Below the pieces are notes generated by a model. That model was not told the origin of the DNA, searched no databases, and worked only from the letters and a program-made list of their open reading frames with translations. The position numbers and the translations under genes are program-made. Source: Nitrospinota bacterium (GTDB lineage: Bacteria; Nitrospinota; Nitrospinia; Nitrospinales; Nitrospinaceae). From it: a stretch of 10,680 bases of DNA. Shown in pieces: positions 1 through 6,164 of the stretch (position 1 is the stretch's first letter; each line of letters starts with the position of its first letter). The stretch covers positions 1-10,680 of the forward strand of contig JAPUGN010000177.1 of assembly GCA_027298165.1 (NCBI GenBank), in the 5' to 3' direction.

Positions 1-731
1 TTAACATACCGGCTGATCACTTCCCAGCGTCCATCCCCCATGAAACTGTCACCCAGCCTGATGGACAGGGACGTATTTCCATAACCATCTTTTTCGGTGG
101 CGCCCCGGTCTTCATTGAAGGAGGAAAAGCCGTCGCTGTCGGTCCGGGAAGCGGATAGCGAATAATCGAATTTGACGAGGGCGCCCGAACTGGTGATGGT
201 TTCCTTGAAAGTCTCGAAGCTTCCACCCTCAAAGGCGATGGAGTGAGTGGGTTCGCCTTTGCCTTTTTTGGTGACGATATTGATGACCCCGCCGACCGCA
301 TCCGCGCCCCACAACGTGCTTTGGGGTCCGCGCAGAATTTCGATGCGTTCGATGTTGTCCTTTTGAAGATGTTGCAAATCAAACGATCCCGTCGTATTGG
401 ATTTAACCTGTACCCCATCGATCAAAACCAAAGTGGATGCCGAGTTGGCTCCTCGCATGAAAACACTGGAAGAGGCGCCGAGGCGTCCCGAAGTAACCAC
501 ATTAAGCCCCAATTGCTCCCTCAGGATATCTTTCACCTGCATGTGCTGTTTCTGCTGGATTTCCTCCTGCGTAATGACGGTCAGGGCGGAAGCCGGATTT
601 TCTTCCTCGATGGAAGTCCGCGTGGCGGTGATTTCGATCGCCTTCAGTTCTTCCTCGTTGTCTTCCGCCGTGACGGCCATGGGTATCATTAAAATGCAGA
701 ATGTCATAATAAAACTGTTGAAAAATTTCAT
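1..731 (-). CDS. btuB: TonB-dependent outer-membrane receptor, BtuB-like (3' end off the window)
   Basis: Outer-membrane TonB-dependent receptor, most likely for cobalamin or other corrinoids. The N-terminal 243 residues are visible; the rest of the beta-barrel lies beyond the left edge. Residues 1-22 are a signal peptide, probably cut after MAVTA. A TonB-box-like stretch (AIEITATRTS, 31-40) follows. The plug domain spans about 45-155 and carries the family blocks VFMRGANSASTLVLIDGVQV (90-109) and IERIEILRGPQSTLWGADAV (127-146), followed by GGVINIVTK. The first barrel strands follow from about residue 163. The ATG at 731 is chosen because a strong Shine-Dalgarno sequence (GGGAGGGG) lies 6 nt upstream and the signal peptide begins there. 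The plug alone does not define the ligand. The cobalamin assignment rests on the cobalamin riboswitch directly upstream and the btuFDC-cobQ genes before it. Other TonB-dependent receptors (siderophore, heme) share these blocks. Confidence 0.9.
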   Translation of the reverse strand, partial: MKFFNSFIMTFCILMIPMAVTAEDNEEELKAIEITATRTSIEEENPASALTVITQEEIQQKQHMQVKDILREQLGLNVVTSGRLGASSSVFMRGANSASTLVLIDGVQVKSNTTGSFDLQHLQKDNIERIEILRGPQSTLWGADAVGGVINIVTKKGKGEPTHSIAFEGGSFETFKETITSSGALVKFDYSLSASRTDSDGFSSFNEDRGATEKDGYGNTSLSIRLGDSFMGDGRWEVISRYV

Positions 732-737
732 AGGTTT

Positions 738-745
738 CCCCTCCC
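738..745 (-). promoter_or_regulatory. Strong ribosome-binding site of btuB
   Basis: GGGAGGGG lies 6 nt before the ATG at 731 and fixes that start. It sits about 20 nt after the riboswitch P1 helix and next to a segment (747-754) that can pair with the riboswitch P5/L5 region. This makes it the probable target of translational control by cobalamin. Confidence 0.7.
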
Positions 746-766
746 TCGAAGGATGATGAATAATTT

Positions 767-905
767 CCCGGACCAGGTTTCCTGACTTGGGGCAACCTAC
801 TCACCGTGCCTTCCCATCCTTTCGGACAGTGGCTGTCGACGGCTTTCGCTCCCATCACAGTTGCGGGGCAGTGGCGGCATTTCACCGCGCTTCCCTACTT
901 CCGGG
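767..905 (-). ncRNA. Cobalamin riboswitch upstream of btuB
   Basis: Adenosylcobalamin-type riboswitch aptamer in the cobQ-btuB intergenic leader. In RNA sense, from high to low coordinates, the conserved blocks appear in order: GGGAAGCGCGGTGAAAT (about 879-895), the GCCCCGCAACTGTGA core, the AGCCACTGTCCGAAAGGATG segment with GGGAAGG (P5/L5 and P6 region), and the B12 box CAAGTCAGGAAACCTGG (773-789). Helix P1 closes the aptamer by pairing CCCGGA (900-905) with TCCGGG (767-772). No hairpin followed by a U-run occurs between 767 and the btuB ATG, so control is more likely at translation initiation than by termination. The 5' side begins only about 15 nt after the cobQ stop codon. No convincing separate promoter was found, so btuB may be read through from the upstream operon. 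Confidence 0.93.
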
Positions 906-920
906 GTTGATTAAGGCCCG

Positions 921-2426
921 TTACAGGCCGATGATGCGTTTCACCTCGTTCATGTCGATCGATTGCGTGACCAAATCCGCGACCCGGTCCAGTTGACGGG
1001 AACGAAATTCCCGGTAATTGAAACGGGTTTCCGGTTGCGGCAAATTTTTCCGCTTTCTTACATATTTCAAAAATCCCTCTCTTATGGAATCGTTGTCCAG
1101 AAACCCGTGCAGATAGGTTCCGATAACGTTCCCCTCTTCATTGCACAATCCCAGACTGTGCGGACAATCGCCGTTGGAGGGCTGAAAGAGAAGGGGATAC
1201 TCTTGTTGATATTGAGTCCGGCCGGAATGAATTTCATACCCGTCCACCTCCAGCCCCTGCCCGAAAACCGCAGAGGCGAGAGTCGTGCGAATTCTCCGCC
1301 GGGTGACTTTTTCATGCTCCATGATCGTGGTGGCTTGAATGAGACCGAGTCCGGCGATTTCCTCAATAGGACTTTCAATATGGTGGGGGTCTGACAGCCG
1401 CGTTCCCATCATCTGGAATCCGCCGCACACTCCGAGGATCAATCCGTCCTCTTGGTGGAAGGACCGGGCGTACCGGTCCCATCCCATTTCCTGCATAAAC
1501 TGCATATCGCCGATGGTGTTCTTGGTGCCGGGAATAATCAGAAGGTCCGGACTTCCTGCCTGTACGGGGCTTCGGACATAGCGCACCGCCACCCCGGGGT
1601 CCGTCACCAGAGGCGAAAAATCCGTGAAGTTCGCGATATGCGGCAATTGGATGATGGCCACGTCCACCACGCCCCGTTCACTGCTAACCCATGGCGAACT
1701 GTGGTGGGGAATGGCGTCCTCTTCGTCCACAAACAGTTCCGCATCGAAGGGGATCACGCCCAACACCGGTTTGCCGGTCATGTCTTCAAATTGAGTGATG
1801 CCCGGCTTCAGTAAATCGAGATCGCCGCGGAACCGGTTGATGATGAACCCGCGAACGCGTTGTTGTTCCGCTTTGGTCAACAGGTCCAGCGTGCCCTTCA
1901 TCCAGGCAAACACGCCACCGCGGTCGATGTCTCCTGCAATCAACACCGGCGCATCCGCCATTTCCGCCATCGCCATGTTGACCATGTCGTGCTGGCGCAG
2001 GTTGATTTCGGCGGGTGATCCGGCACCCTCCATGATGATGAGTTCATATTTATTTTTTAAAGTATCGAACGCCTGCCGGACCTCCTTCACAAAACTGGGG
2101 CGATCCGCGTAATAATCTTTTGCATTGCGCTGGCCTATCACCTTTCCCATGACGATGACCTGCGAGTTGTTGTCGGCGCTGGGTTTGAGTAGAACCGGAT
2201 TCATGGTGACGTGCGGGGCAATGCCGCAGGCTTCGGCCTGAAACACTTGGGCGCGGCCGATTTCTCCGCCGTCCTCGGTGACATAGGAATTGAGCGACAT
2301 ATTCTGCGCTTTGAACGGGGCGACTTTATGGCCTTCCCGGTAAAACGCGCGGCACAGGGCAGCGGTGATGATGCTTTTGCCGACCCCCGAACCGGTTCCC
2401 TGAATCATTAACGTTTTTGAAGTCAT
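921..2426 (-). CDS. cobQ: Cobyric acid synthase (glutamine-dependent)
   Basis: Cytoplasmic ATP- and glutamine-dependent amidase of cobalamin biosynthesis. The family amidates four side chains of adenosylcobyrinic acid a,c-diamide to give adenosylcobyric acid. The 501 residues match the usual family length. The N-terminal dethiobiotin synthetase-like ATPase domain has the P-loop GTGSGVGKS (10-18) and the family block FKAQNMSLNSYVT (38-50). The C-terminal glutamine amidotransferase domain has LLIIPGTKNT (295-304), the nucleophile elbow GVCGGFQMMG with catalytic Cys334, and GTYLHG with catalytic His440. All key residues are present, so the enzyme should be active. The frame stays open upstream to 2846, but the start is the ATG at 2426, just before the P-loop and overlapping the btuC stop as ATGA. 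It is the fourth gene of the riboswitch-controlled uptake operon and the only corrin-biosynthesis gene in view. Confidence 0.95.
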   Translation of the reverse strand: MTSKTLMIQGTGSGVGKSIITAALCRAFYREGHKVAPFKAQNMSLNSYVTEDGGEIGRAQVFQAEACGIAPHVTMNPVLLKPSADNNSQVIVMGKVIGQRNAKDYYADRPSFVKEVRQAFDTLKNKYELIIMEGAGSPAEINLRQHDMVNMAMAEMADAPVLIAGDIDRGGVFAWMKGTLDLLTKAEQQRVRGFIINRFRGDLDLLKPGITQFEDMTGKPVLGVIPFDAELFVDEEDAIPHHSSPWVSSERGVVDVAIIQLPHIANFTDFSPLVTDPGVAVRYVRSPVQAGSPDLLIIPGTKNTIGDMQFMQEMGWDRYARSFHQEDGLILGVCGGFQMMGTRLSDPHHIESPIEEIAGLGLIQATTIMEHEKVTRRRIRTTLASAVFGQGLEVDGYEIHSGRTQYQQEYPLLFQPSNGDCPHSLGLCNEEGNVIGTYLHGFLDNDSIREGFLKYVRKRKNLPQPETRFNYREFRSRQLDRVADLVTQSIDMNEVKRIIGL

Positions 2427-3460
2427 ATGATACCTTTCTTCTGCTGGCGCTTTAACAACCAAACGAAAAATGGTCCGCCCAGCATGGCGGTGATGACCCC
2501 CACCGGGATTTCCGCCGGGGCGATCAGGGTGCGTCCCACCGTGTCGCACAGGACCAGAAAACTGGCGCCGAAAAACATGGAGCCGGGGATCAGCAAACGC
2601 AAGTCCGGTCCGATGAGCAGACGCACGATATGCGGTACGATGAGCCCGACAAACCCGATGGGACCGCTGATGGCGACTACGGTTCCGGTAATCAAAGATG
2701 CCATGATGAATCCGATTTTCTGAGTGCGGACCACATCGACCCCGCGGCTCCTCGCTGATTGCACACCTGCGCTGATCAGGTTCATATCGCGCGACACGTA
2801 GATCAGGCCGCCGATGCCCAGAATCACAAAGGGGCAGATGGACCACACGGTCTGGTAATCGGTAATGTCCAGTCCTCCCATCAGCCAGCGAACGATCTGA
2901 AACGATTGGCTGAAGTCGGCCATGTAGTGGATGAACATGACCATCGACGCGAAAAAGAAATTGGCGGTCACTCCTGCCAGCAGAAGAACCGAGGTTGGGA
3001 ACTCCCCGTACCGGGTTCTCACCAGGCTGAACACCAGATACATGGTCCCCAGAGCGCCGGCGAATGCCGCGAAGGACAGCGTGGAAATTCCCAGAATGGT
3101 AAAGTTGAGACCCAGGCTGATGGCGATCACCGCACCGAAAGACGCGCCGCTGGAAACTCCCAGCGTGAATGGAGCGGCAAGGTCGTTGCGGAGCAGGGCT
3201 TGAAACACCGCTCCGGTGACGGACAACGCCGCTCCCGTTAATGCTCCGAGAAGAATGCGGGGAATGCGGGCCAGAAACAGAATGTTGGCGTCCACGTTGT
3301 CGGTGGCATTGAAGCCGCCGGACAGGGCTTTAGCAAGATCGATTGTGGTGGGGCCGATCAACGGTGTGATTCCCATAGTCGCCAGGAACAGCAGAAAGAT
3401 CAGACCGATCCGGGTTGCAAATTTCCGCGTGTTCGTAACGGGGGGATTCCAATCGCTCAT
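2423..3460 (-). CDS. btuC: Cobalamin ABC transporter permease, BtuC/FecCD family
   Basis: Inner-membrane permease subunit of a type II ABC importer. The family forms a homodimer with about ten membrane helices per subunit. The 345-residue product has a typical length. Visible family blocks are FLARIPRILLGALTGAALSV (62-81), FQALLRNDLAAPFTLGVSSG (86-105), the cytoplasmic coupling region ending in SGPIGFVGLIVPHIVR (265-280), and the C-terminal EIPVGVITAMLGGPFFVWLL (317-336). Hydrophobic segments cover most of the length, starting at about residue 17. The start at 3460 has a GAGGGG ribosome site and overlaps the btuD stop as ATGA. The stop overlaps cobQ in the same way, so btuD, btuC and cobQ are probably translationally coupled. 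The sequence alone does not separate BtuC from siderophore or heme permeases; the upstream cobalamin riboswitch decides for corrinoids. Confidence 0.92.
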   Translation of the reverse strand: MSDWNPPVTNTRKFATRIGLIFLLFLATMGITPLIGPTTIDLAKALSGGFNATDNVDANILFLARIPRILLGALTGAALSVTGAVFQALLRNDLAAPFTLGVSSGASFGAVIAISLGLNFTILGISTLSFAAFAGALGTMYLVFSLVRTRYGEFPTSVLLLAGVTANFFFASMVMFIHYMADFSQSFQIVRWLMGGLDITDYQTVWSICPFVILGIGGLIYVSRDMNLISAGVQSARSRGVDVVRTQKIGFIMASLITGTVVAISGPIGFVGLIVPHIVRLLIGPDLRLLIPGSMFFGASFLVLCDTVGRTLIAPAEIPVGVITAMLGGPFFVWLLKRQQKKGII

Positions 3461-4260
3461 GATCCCCTCGGAACGACCAGCAGACTGCCGTCCTCATCAT
3501 CGTTAAAAATTTTTACTTTCACCTCGTACACGTCTTCCAGGATTTCCCTTTTCAAAACTTCGGCCGGGGTGCCCTCGCAAAACACGCGGCCTTCCTTAAG
3601 GAGAACCAGCCGCTTGCAGAATTTTGAAGCCAGATGCAGGTCATGCATGGCAAGGATGAGGGACTTGCCCTCCTGTTCGTTCAGCCGCTTCAGGATATTG
3701 AGAACTTCCATTTGATATTTGATATCAAGGGCAGAGGTGGGTTCATCCAGCAGCATCACCTCCGATTTTTGTGAGATGGCGCTGGCGATCATGACCCTTT
3801 GCTTTTCGCCGCCGCTGATCTCGTTGAAGCTCCGCTCGGCAAACTCGGCGACCTGGGTTTGCTGCATCGCCTCCTGTGCGATCCGGTAATCGTCTTCCCC
3901 TTCAAATGAGAGTGGAGACAGATAGGGGTGGCGCCCCATCAGCACGATGTCGATTACTTTGAAAGGAAAGGCCATCTGCTTGTCCTGGGGAATCCAGGCG
4001 ATGGCCACGGCCAATTCTTTCTTTTTGTACCGGCTGAGTTCCCGGTCTTTAAAAAAAACGGTGCCGGAAAGGGCGGGAAGGATACCCCCGATTAATTTGA
4101 GCAGGGTGGATTTTCCAGATCCATTCGGTCCGATGATGCCGATGAATTCTCCCGGCTGAAACCGAATCGAAATATCGCTCAGAACCGGTTCCTGCGCATA
4201 AGCAAAGGTCAGGCTTCGGGTTTCGATCAATGCCGTCGTGGTTTGGGTTTCGAGGGTCAT
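3457..4260 (-). CDS. btuD: Cobalamin ABC transporter ATP-binding protein, BtuD/FecE type
   Basis: Cytoplasmic ATPase that powers the BtuC permease. The 267-residue protein has every ABC motif in order: Walker A GPNGSGKST (44-52), Q-loop glutamine 92 in IPQDKQ, signature ISGGEKQR (148-155), Walker B VMLLDEP (168-174), D-loop SALD (176-179) and switch histidine 206 in AMHDLHL. The segment VLMGRHPYLSPLS (106-118) is typical of FecE/BtuD/HmuV-type ATPases that serve corrinoid, siderophore or heme importers. The ATG at 4260 lies 4 nt after the btuF stop, with AAGGA as ribosome site. The stop overlaps the btuC start as ATGA. Nothing is missing or truncated. Ligand specificity comes from the neighbouring genes and the riboswitch, not from this subunit. 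Confidence 0.93.
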   Translation of the reverse strand: MTLETQTTTALIETRSLTFAYAQEPVLSDISIRFQPGEFIGIIGPNGSGKSTLLKLIGGILPALSGTVFFKDRELSRYKKKELAVAIAWIPQDKQMAFPFKVIDIVLMGRHPYLSPLSFEGEDDYRIAQEAMQQTQVAEFAERSFNEISGGEKQRVMIASAISQKSEVMLLDEPTSALDIKYQMEVLNILKRLNEQEGKSLILAMHDLHLASKFCKRLVLLKEGRVFCEGTPAEVLKREILEDVYEVKVKIFNDDEDGSLLVVPRGS

Positions 4261-4264
4261 GGCT

Positions 4265-5170
4265 TTAATCCTTAAACGCTTCCGGGTGGATCACGCGGGC
4301 AAAATGATCCAGAATATTCAGAAACCGGGGACCGGGAATGAGAATATAATCGGCACCGACAAAATAAATGGTTTTATTTTTGACGGCGGTTAACGTGGGG
4401 AACCGTTGCCACTGTTCGAGCTTTTTCTTTTTCTCATCGGGAGTCAGGTTCGCATCGGGTCCGGCCTCGATGATCACCTCCGGCGAGTGGCGCAGAATGA
4501 ACTCTTTTGAAATTTTCGGATAATTCAATTGAGGATTGACAAGAATATTGGTTCCCCCGGCCAACTCCAGTAGTTCTCCAAGGAAGGTGCTGCGTCCCAC
4601 CGCATACAGGGCGGCGCCGGGATTGCTCCCGTCACCCAGCAACAGAAGGGTCGTTTTTCCAGGGAGGTTTTTCAGGCGGGCCTGGTGGCGCTGAATCCCG
4701 GATTGCAATTTTTGAGTGAGCGCTCGTGCTGCGGATTCGCATCCCAGTACTTCGCCCAGGGTCTGGATGGTTTTGAAAATATTGTGGAGGCGAGTCATGG
4801 ACACAGCGAGAGTCTGGATGCCCAGATTCCGCGCGTTGATGCGGAGTTTGTGGCTGTCGTCCTGGTGGATGATCAAATCGGGCTTGAGGGTGATCCAGGC
4901 TTCGACGCTGGGGTTCAGCAGGCCGCCGATTTTAGCGCGAGTGCAGGCTTCTTTGGGATAGGAACAGAAATCGGTGACGCCGACAACGCGGTCCCCCACA
5001 CCCAGAGCGAACAGGGTTTCGGTAATCGAAGGCGACATGGAAATAATGCGCTGGGGATATTGCGGTGCCGCCCGGGAGGTTTCGACAAAGACCAAAAGAA
5101 ATAGGATAGCGCATAGGGTGATGCGCTTTACAGGCCCCGGTGCCACGCGGGGTTTTTTAGTGCCGTCCAT
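4265..5170 (-). CDS. btuF: Periplasmic cobalamin-binding protein, BtuF type
   Basis: Periplasmic substrate-binding protein that would deliver corrinoid to BtuCD. The 301-residue precursor has a signal peptide: basic residues KR at 15-16, a hydrophobic core ITLCAILFLLVFV (17-29) and a probable cut after TSRA (34). No lipobox is seen, so it is likely soluble. The mature part has two lobes joined by a long helix, typical of the PF01497 fold. Family blocks are RIISMSPSITETLFALGVGD (41-60), VVGVTDFCSYP (62-72) and ITLKPDLIIH (93-102). Glu90 in PSVEAW and Glu223 in ISKEFI match the positions of the two glutamates (Glu72 and Glu202 in E. coli BtuF) that bridge to BtuC arginines; this alignment is by eye. 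The ATG at 5170 follows an AGGAG ribosome site. It is the first gene of the operon, 33 nt after the leader terminator hairpin and U-run. Confidence 0.92.
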   Translation of the reverse strand: MDGTKKPRVAPGPVKRITLCAILFLLVFVETSRAAPQYPQRIISMSPSITETLFALGVGDRVVGVTDFCSYPKEACTRAKIGGLLNPSVEAWITLKPDLIIHQDDSHKLRINARNLGIQTLAVSMTRLHNIFKTIQTLGEVLGCESAARALTQKLQSGIQRHQARLKNLPGKTTLLLLGDGSNPGAALYAVGRSTFLGELLELAGGTNILVNPQLNYPKISKEFILRHSPEVIIEAGPDANLTPDEKKKKLEQWQRFPTLTAVKNKTIYFVGADYILIPGPRFLNILDHFARVIHPEAFKD

Positions 5171-5203
5171 GAGTATAGCTCCTGTTCGGAAACACGGAAG
5201 GCT

Positions 5204-5230
5204 AAAAAAACCCTTTCCGGGAGGAAAGGG
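5204..5230 (-). terminator. Intrinsic terminator of the btuF leader (riboswitch expression platform)
   Basis: In RNA sense, CCCUUUCC pairs perfectly with GGAAAGGG around a 4-nt UCCC loop (hairpin 5211-5230), followed directly by seven U residues (5204-5210). It lies between the riboswitch and the btuF start codon, so it ends transcription before the operon when the hairpin forms. An A-run before the stem can extend it against the U-run. Confidence 0.88.
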
Positions 5231-5272
5231 GATTTTTTTAATGGCCCTTCACCTCTCAGTTTCCGAAGAGTG
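5221..5272 (-). promoter_or_regulatory. P13 hairpin and competing antiterminator in the btuF leader
   Basis: Two mutually exclusive pairings are visible. The first is a hairpin (5250-5272): CACUCU (5267-5272) pairs with AGAGGUG (5250-5256, one bulged G), with the loop UCGGAAACUG. Eight loop bases (5259-5266) are perfectly complementary to GUUUCCGA in the riboswitch L5 region (5340-5347), as expected for an L5-L13 kissing contact. The second is an antiterminator: GAGGUGAAGGG (5245-5255) can pair with CCCUUUCCUC (5221-5230) through ten pairs, one of them G-U, and one bulge. The antiterminator would break both the P13 hairpin and the terminator stem. Confidence 0.65.
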
Positions 5273-5282
5273 TGTGAAGCCG

Positions 5283-5427
5283 GTTCAGACAGGCTTTCTG
5301 GCTTCCGGATCGGCCTAATACCTGCACCTTCCCGTTTCCTCGGAAACAGTGGCGTTGAGCAGGGTTCGTCCCCGGTTACAGCGGCGGGCCCGCGACGGAA
5401 TTGCACCGTCTTTCCTTACATCTGAAC
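5283..5427 (-). ncRNA. Cobalamin riboswitch upstream of btuF
   Basis: Adenosylcobalamin-type aptamer. In RNA sense the conserved blocks are GACGGTGCAATTCCGTC followed by GCGGGCCCGCCGCTGTAAC, then GCCACTGTTTCCGAGGAAAC with GGGAAGGTGCAGG, and the B12 box AAGCCAGAAAGCCTG (5290-5304). Helix P1 pairs GTTCAGA (5421-5427) with TCTGAAC (5283-5289). Promoter upstream and terminator downstream make this a complete transcriptional control leader for btuF-btuD-btuC-cobQ. High cobalamin is expected to lower expression, as for this riboswitch class in general. Confidence 0.94.
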
Positions 5428-5450
5428 GCGGAATAATTTAACTGTGAGCC

Positions 5451-5478
5451 AGCATATCAAAAGGCGTTGGACTGTCAA
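5451..5478 (-). promoter_or_regulatory. Sigma70-type promoter of the btuFDC-cobQ operon
   Basis: A perfect -35 box TTGACA (5473-5478), a 16-bp spacer and a -10 box TATGCT (5451-5456) with an extended -10 TGA just before it. Transcription would start near 5443-5445, about 16-18 nt before riboswitch helix P1, so the RNA begins just ahead of the aptamer. It lies between the hydrolase stop at 5508 and the riboswitch. Together with the two features below it, this explains the whole gene-free stretch 5171-5507. Confidence 0.75.
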
Positions 5479-5507
5479 GAGAATTCGGGGTGGTTGGAGG
5501 AGAGGGA

Positions 5508-6164
5508 TCACTCGGATTCAAAAAATTCCGTCAGGTCGGCAATGTTGTCGGCATGGACTTCATGGCCTTGCGGCGTTTCTATTTTGGTGAGGTGGTGGCC
5601 CCGGCCCTCCAATTCTTCGAGGGCGTGCTCAGCGAGAAACGAGGGGACCACTTCGTCATTGAGTCCATAGATGCCCATGATGGAGGTAAGGTGCGTTTGC
5701 TTGGAGCTGTCGTCGGGGATTTCCGGAAGGAAACCGCACACCGAGGCCGCCTTGTGAAGAGGATGGGACCCCAGTAATGAATACACCAGTGCGGCGGCTC
5801 CACCCTGGGAAAATCCCCACATGCAGACTTGTGGAGAATGGTCCGTAAGTTCCTTCAAGTGCAGGCGCGCATGATCCACCAACTGCGAGGTGTAATCCAG
5901 AAATTGATGGACCGCCTCCTTTTGCCGGGGGCCGTCTGGCCACCAGCTCCACAGCCCTTCGCCGGCATCGGTGGGACCTTCCGGGTAAACGAATACAGTA
6001 TTGCTCAGCTTCAGCTTGTTGCCGTGGATCAGCATATTCTCCGGCGTGGAGTCGGCTCCGTGGAACCCGATCAACAGTCGCGGCGGTCGGCCGGAATTCA
6101 ACTTGGATTCTCCGATGATTATCTTTTTATTATTCCATTGGGTATTTTTGTAATGGACGGTCAT
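5508..6164 (-). CDS. Alpha/beta hydrolase, phospholipase/carboxylesterase family
   Basis: Small 218-residue serine hydrolase without signal peptide or membrane segment, so probably cytoplasmic. The family (Abhydrolase_2, which includes acyl-protein thioesterase-like carboxylesterases) hydrolyses esters or thioesters; the substrate here is unknown. The catalytic triad is visible: Ser119 in the nucleophile elbow GFSQGG, Asp170 in YGLNDEVV and His201 in PQGHEV. The oxyanion-side block LLIGFHGADSTPEN (30-43) is near the N terminus. WSWWPDGP (72-79) resembles the aromatic segment often seen after the second strand in this family. The ATG at 6164 overlaps the stop of the nucleotidyltransferase gene as ATGA, with GTGAGG upstream, so translation is probably coupled. 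No clear intrinsic terminator follows the stop. Confidence 0.88.
   Translation of the reverse strand: MTVHYKNTQWNNKKIIIGESKLNSGRPPRLLIGFHGADSTPENMLIHGNKLKLSNTVFVYPEGPTDAGEGLWSWWPDGPRQKEAVHQFLDYTSQLVDHARLHLKELTDHSPQVCMWGFSQGGAAALVYSLLGSHPLHKAASVCGFLPEIPDDSSKQTHLTSIMGIYGLNDEVVPSFLAEHALEELEGRGHHLTKIETPQGHEVHADNIADLTEFFESE

Noticed and set aside
910..927. Inverted repeat GGCC...GGCC around the cobQ stop as a terminator.
   Set aside because: The stem is only about four pairs and is followed by just UU, and GGCC is self-complementary by nature. It does not look able to stop transcription before the btuB riboswitch.
2427..2846. The cobQ frame stays open for 140 codons upstream of the ATG at 2426, giving a possible 641-residue protein.
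   Set aside because: The extension lies inside btuC, reads as low-complexity Arg/His-rich sequence without family match, and the P-loop of CobQ normally begins about ten residues from the start, as it does from 2426.
767..5427. The two riboswitches as a recent repeat or duplication.
   Set aside because: Similarity is confined to the conserved aptamer blocks; P1 helices, peripheral stems and downstream platforms differ completely.
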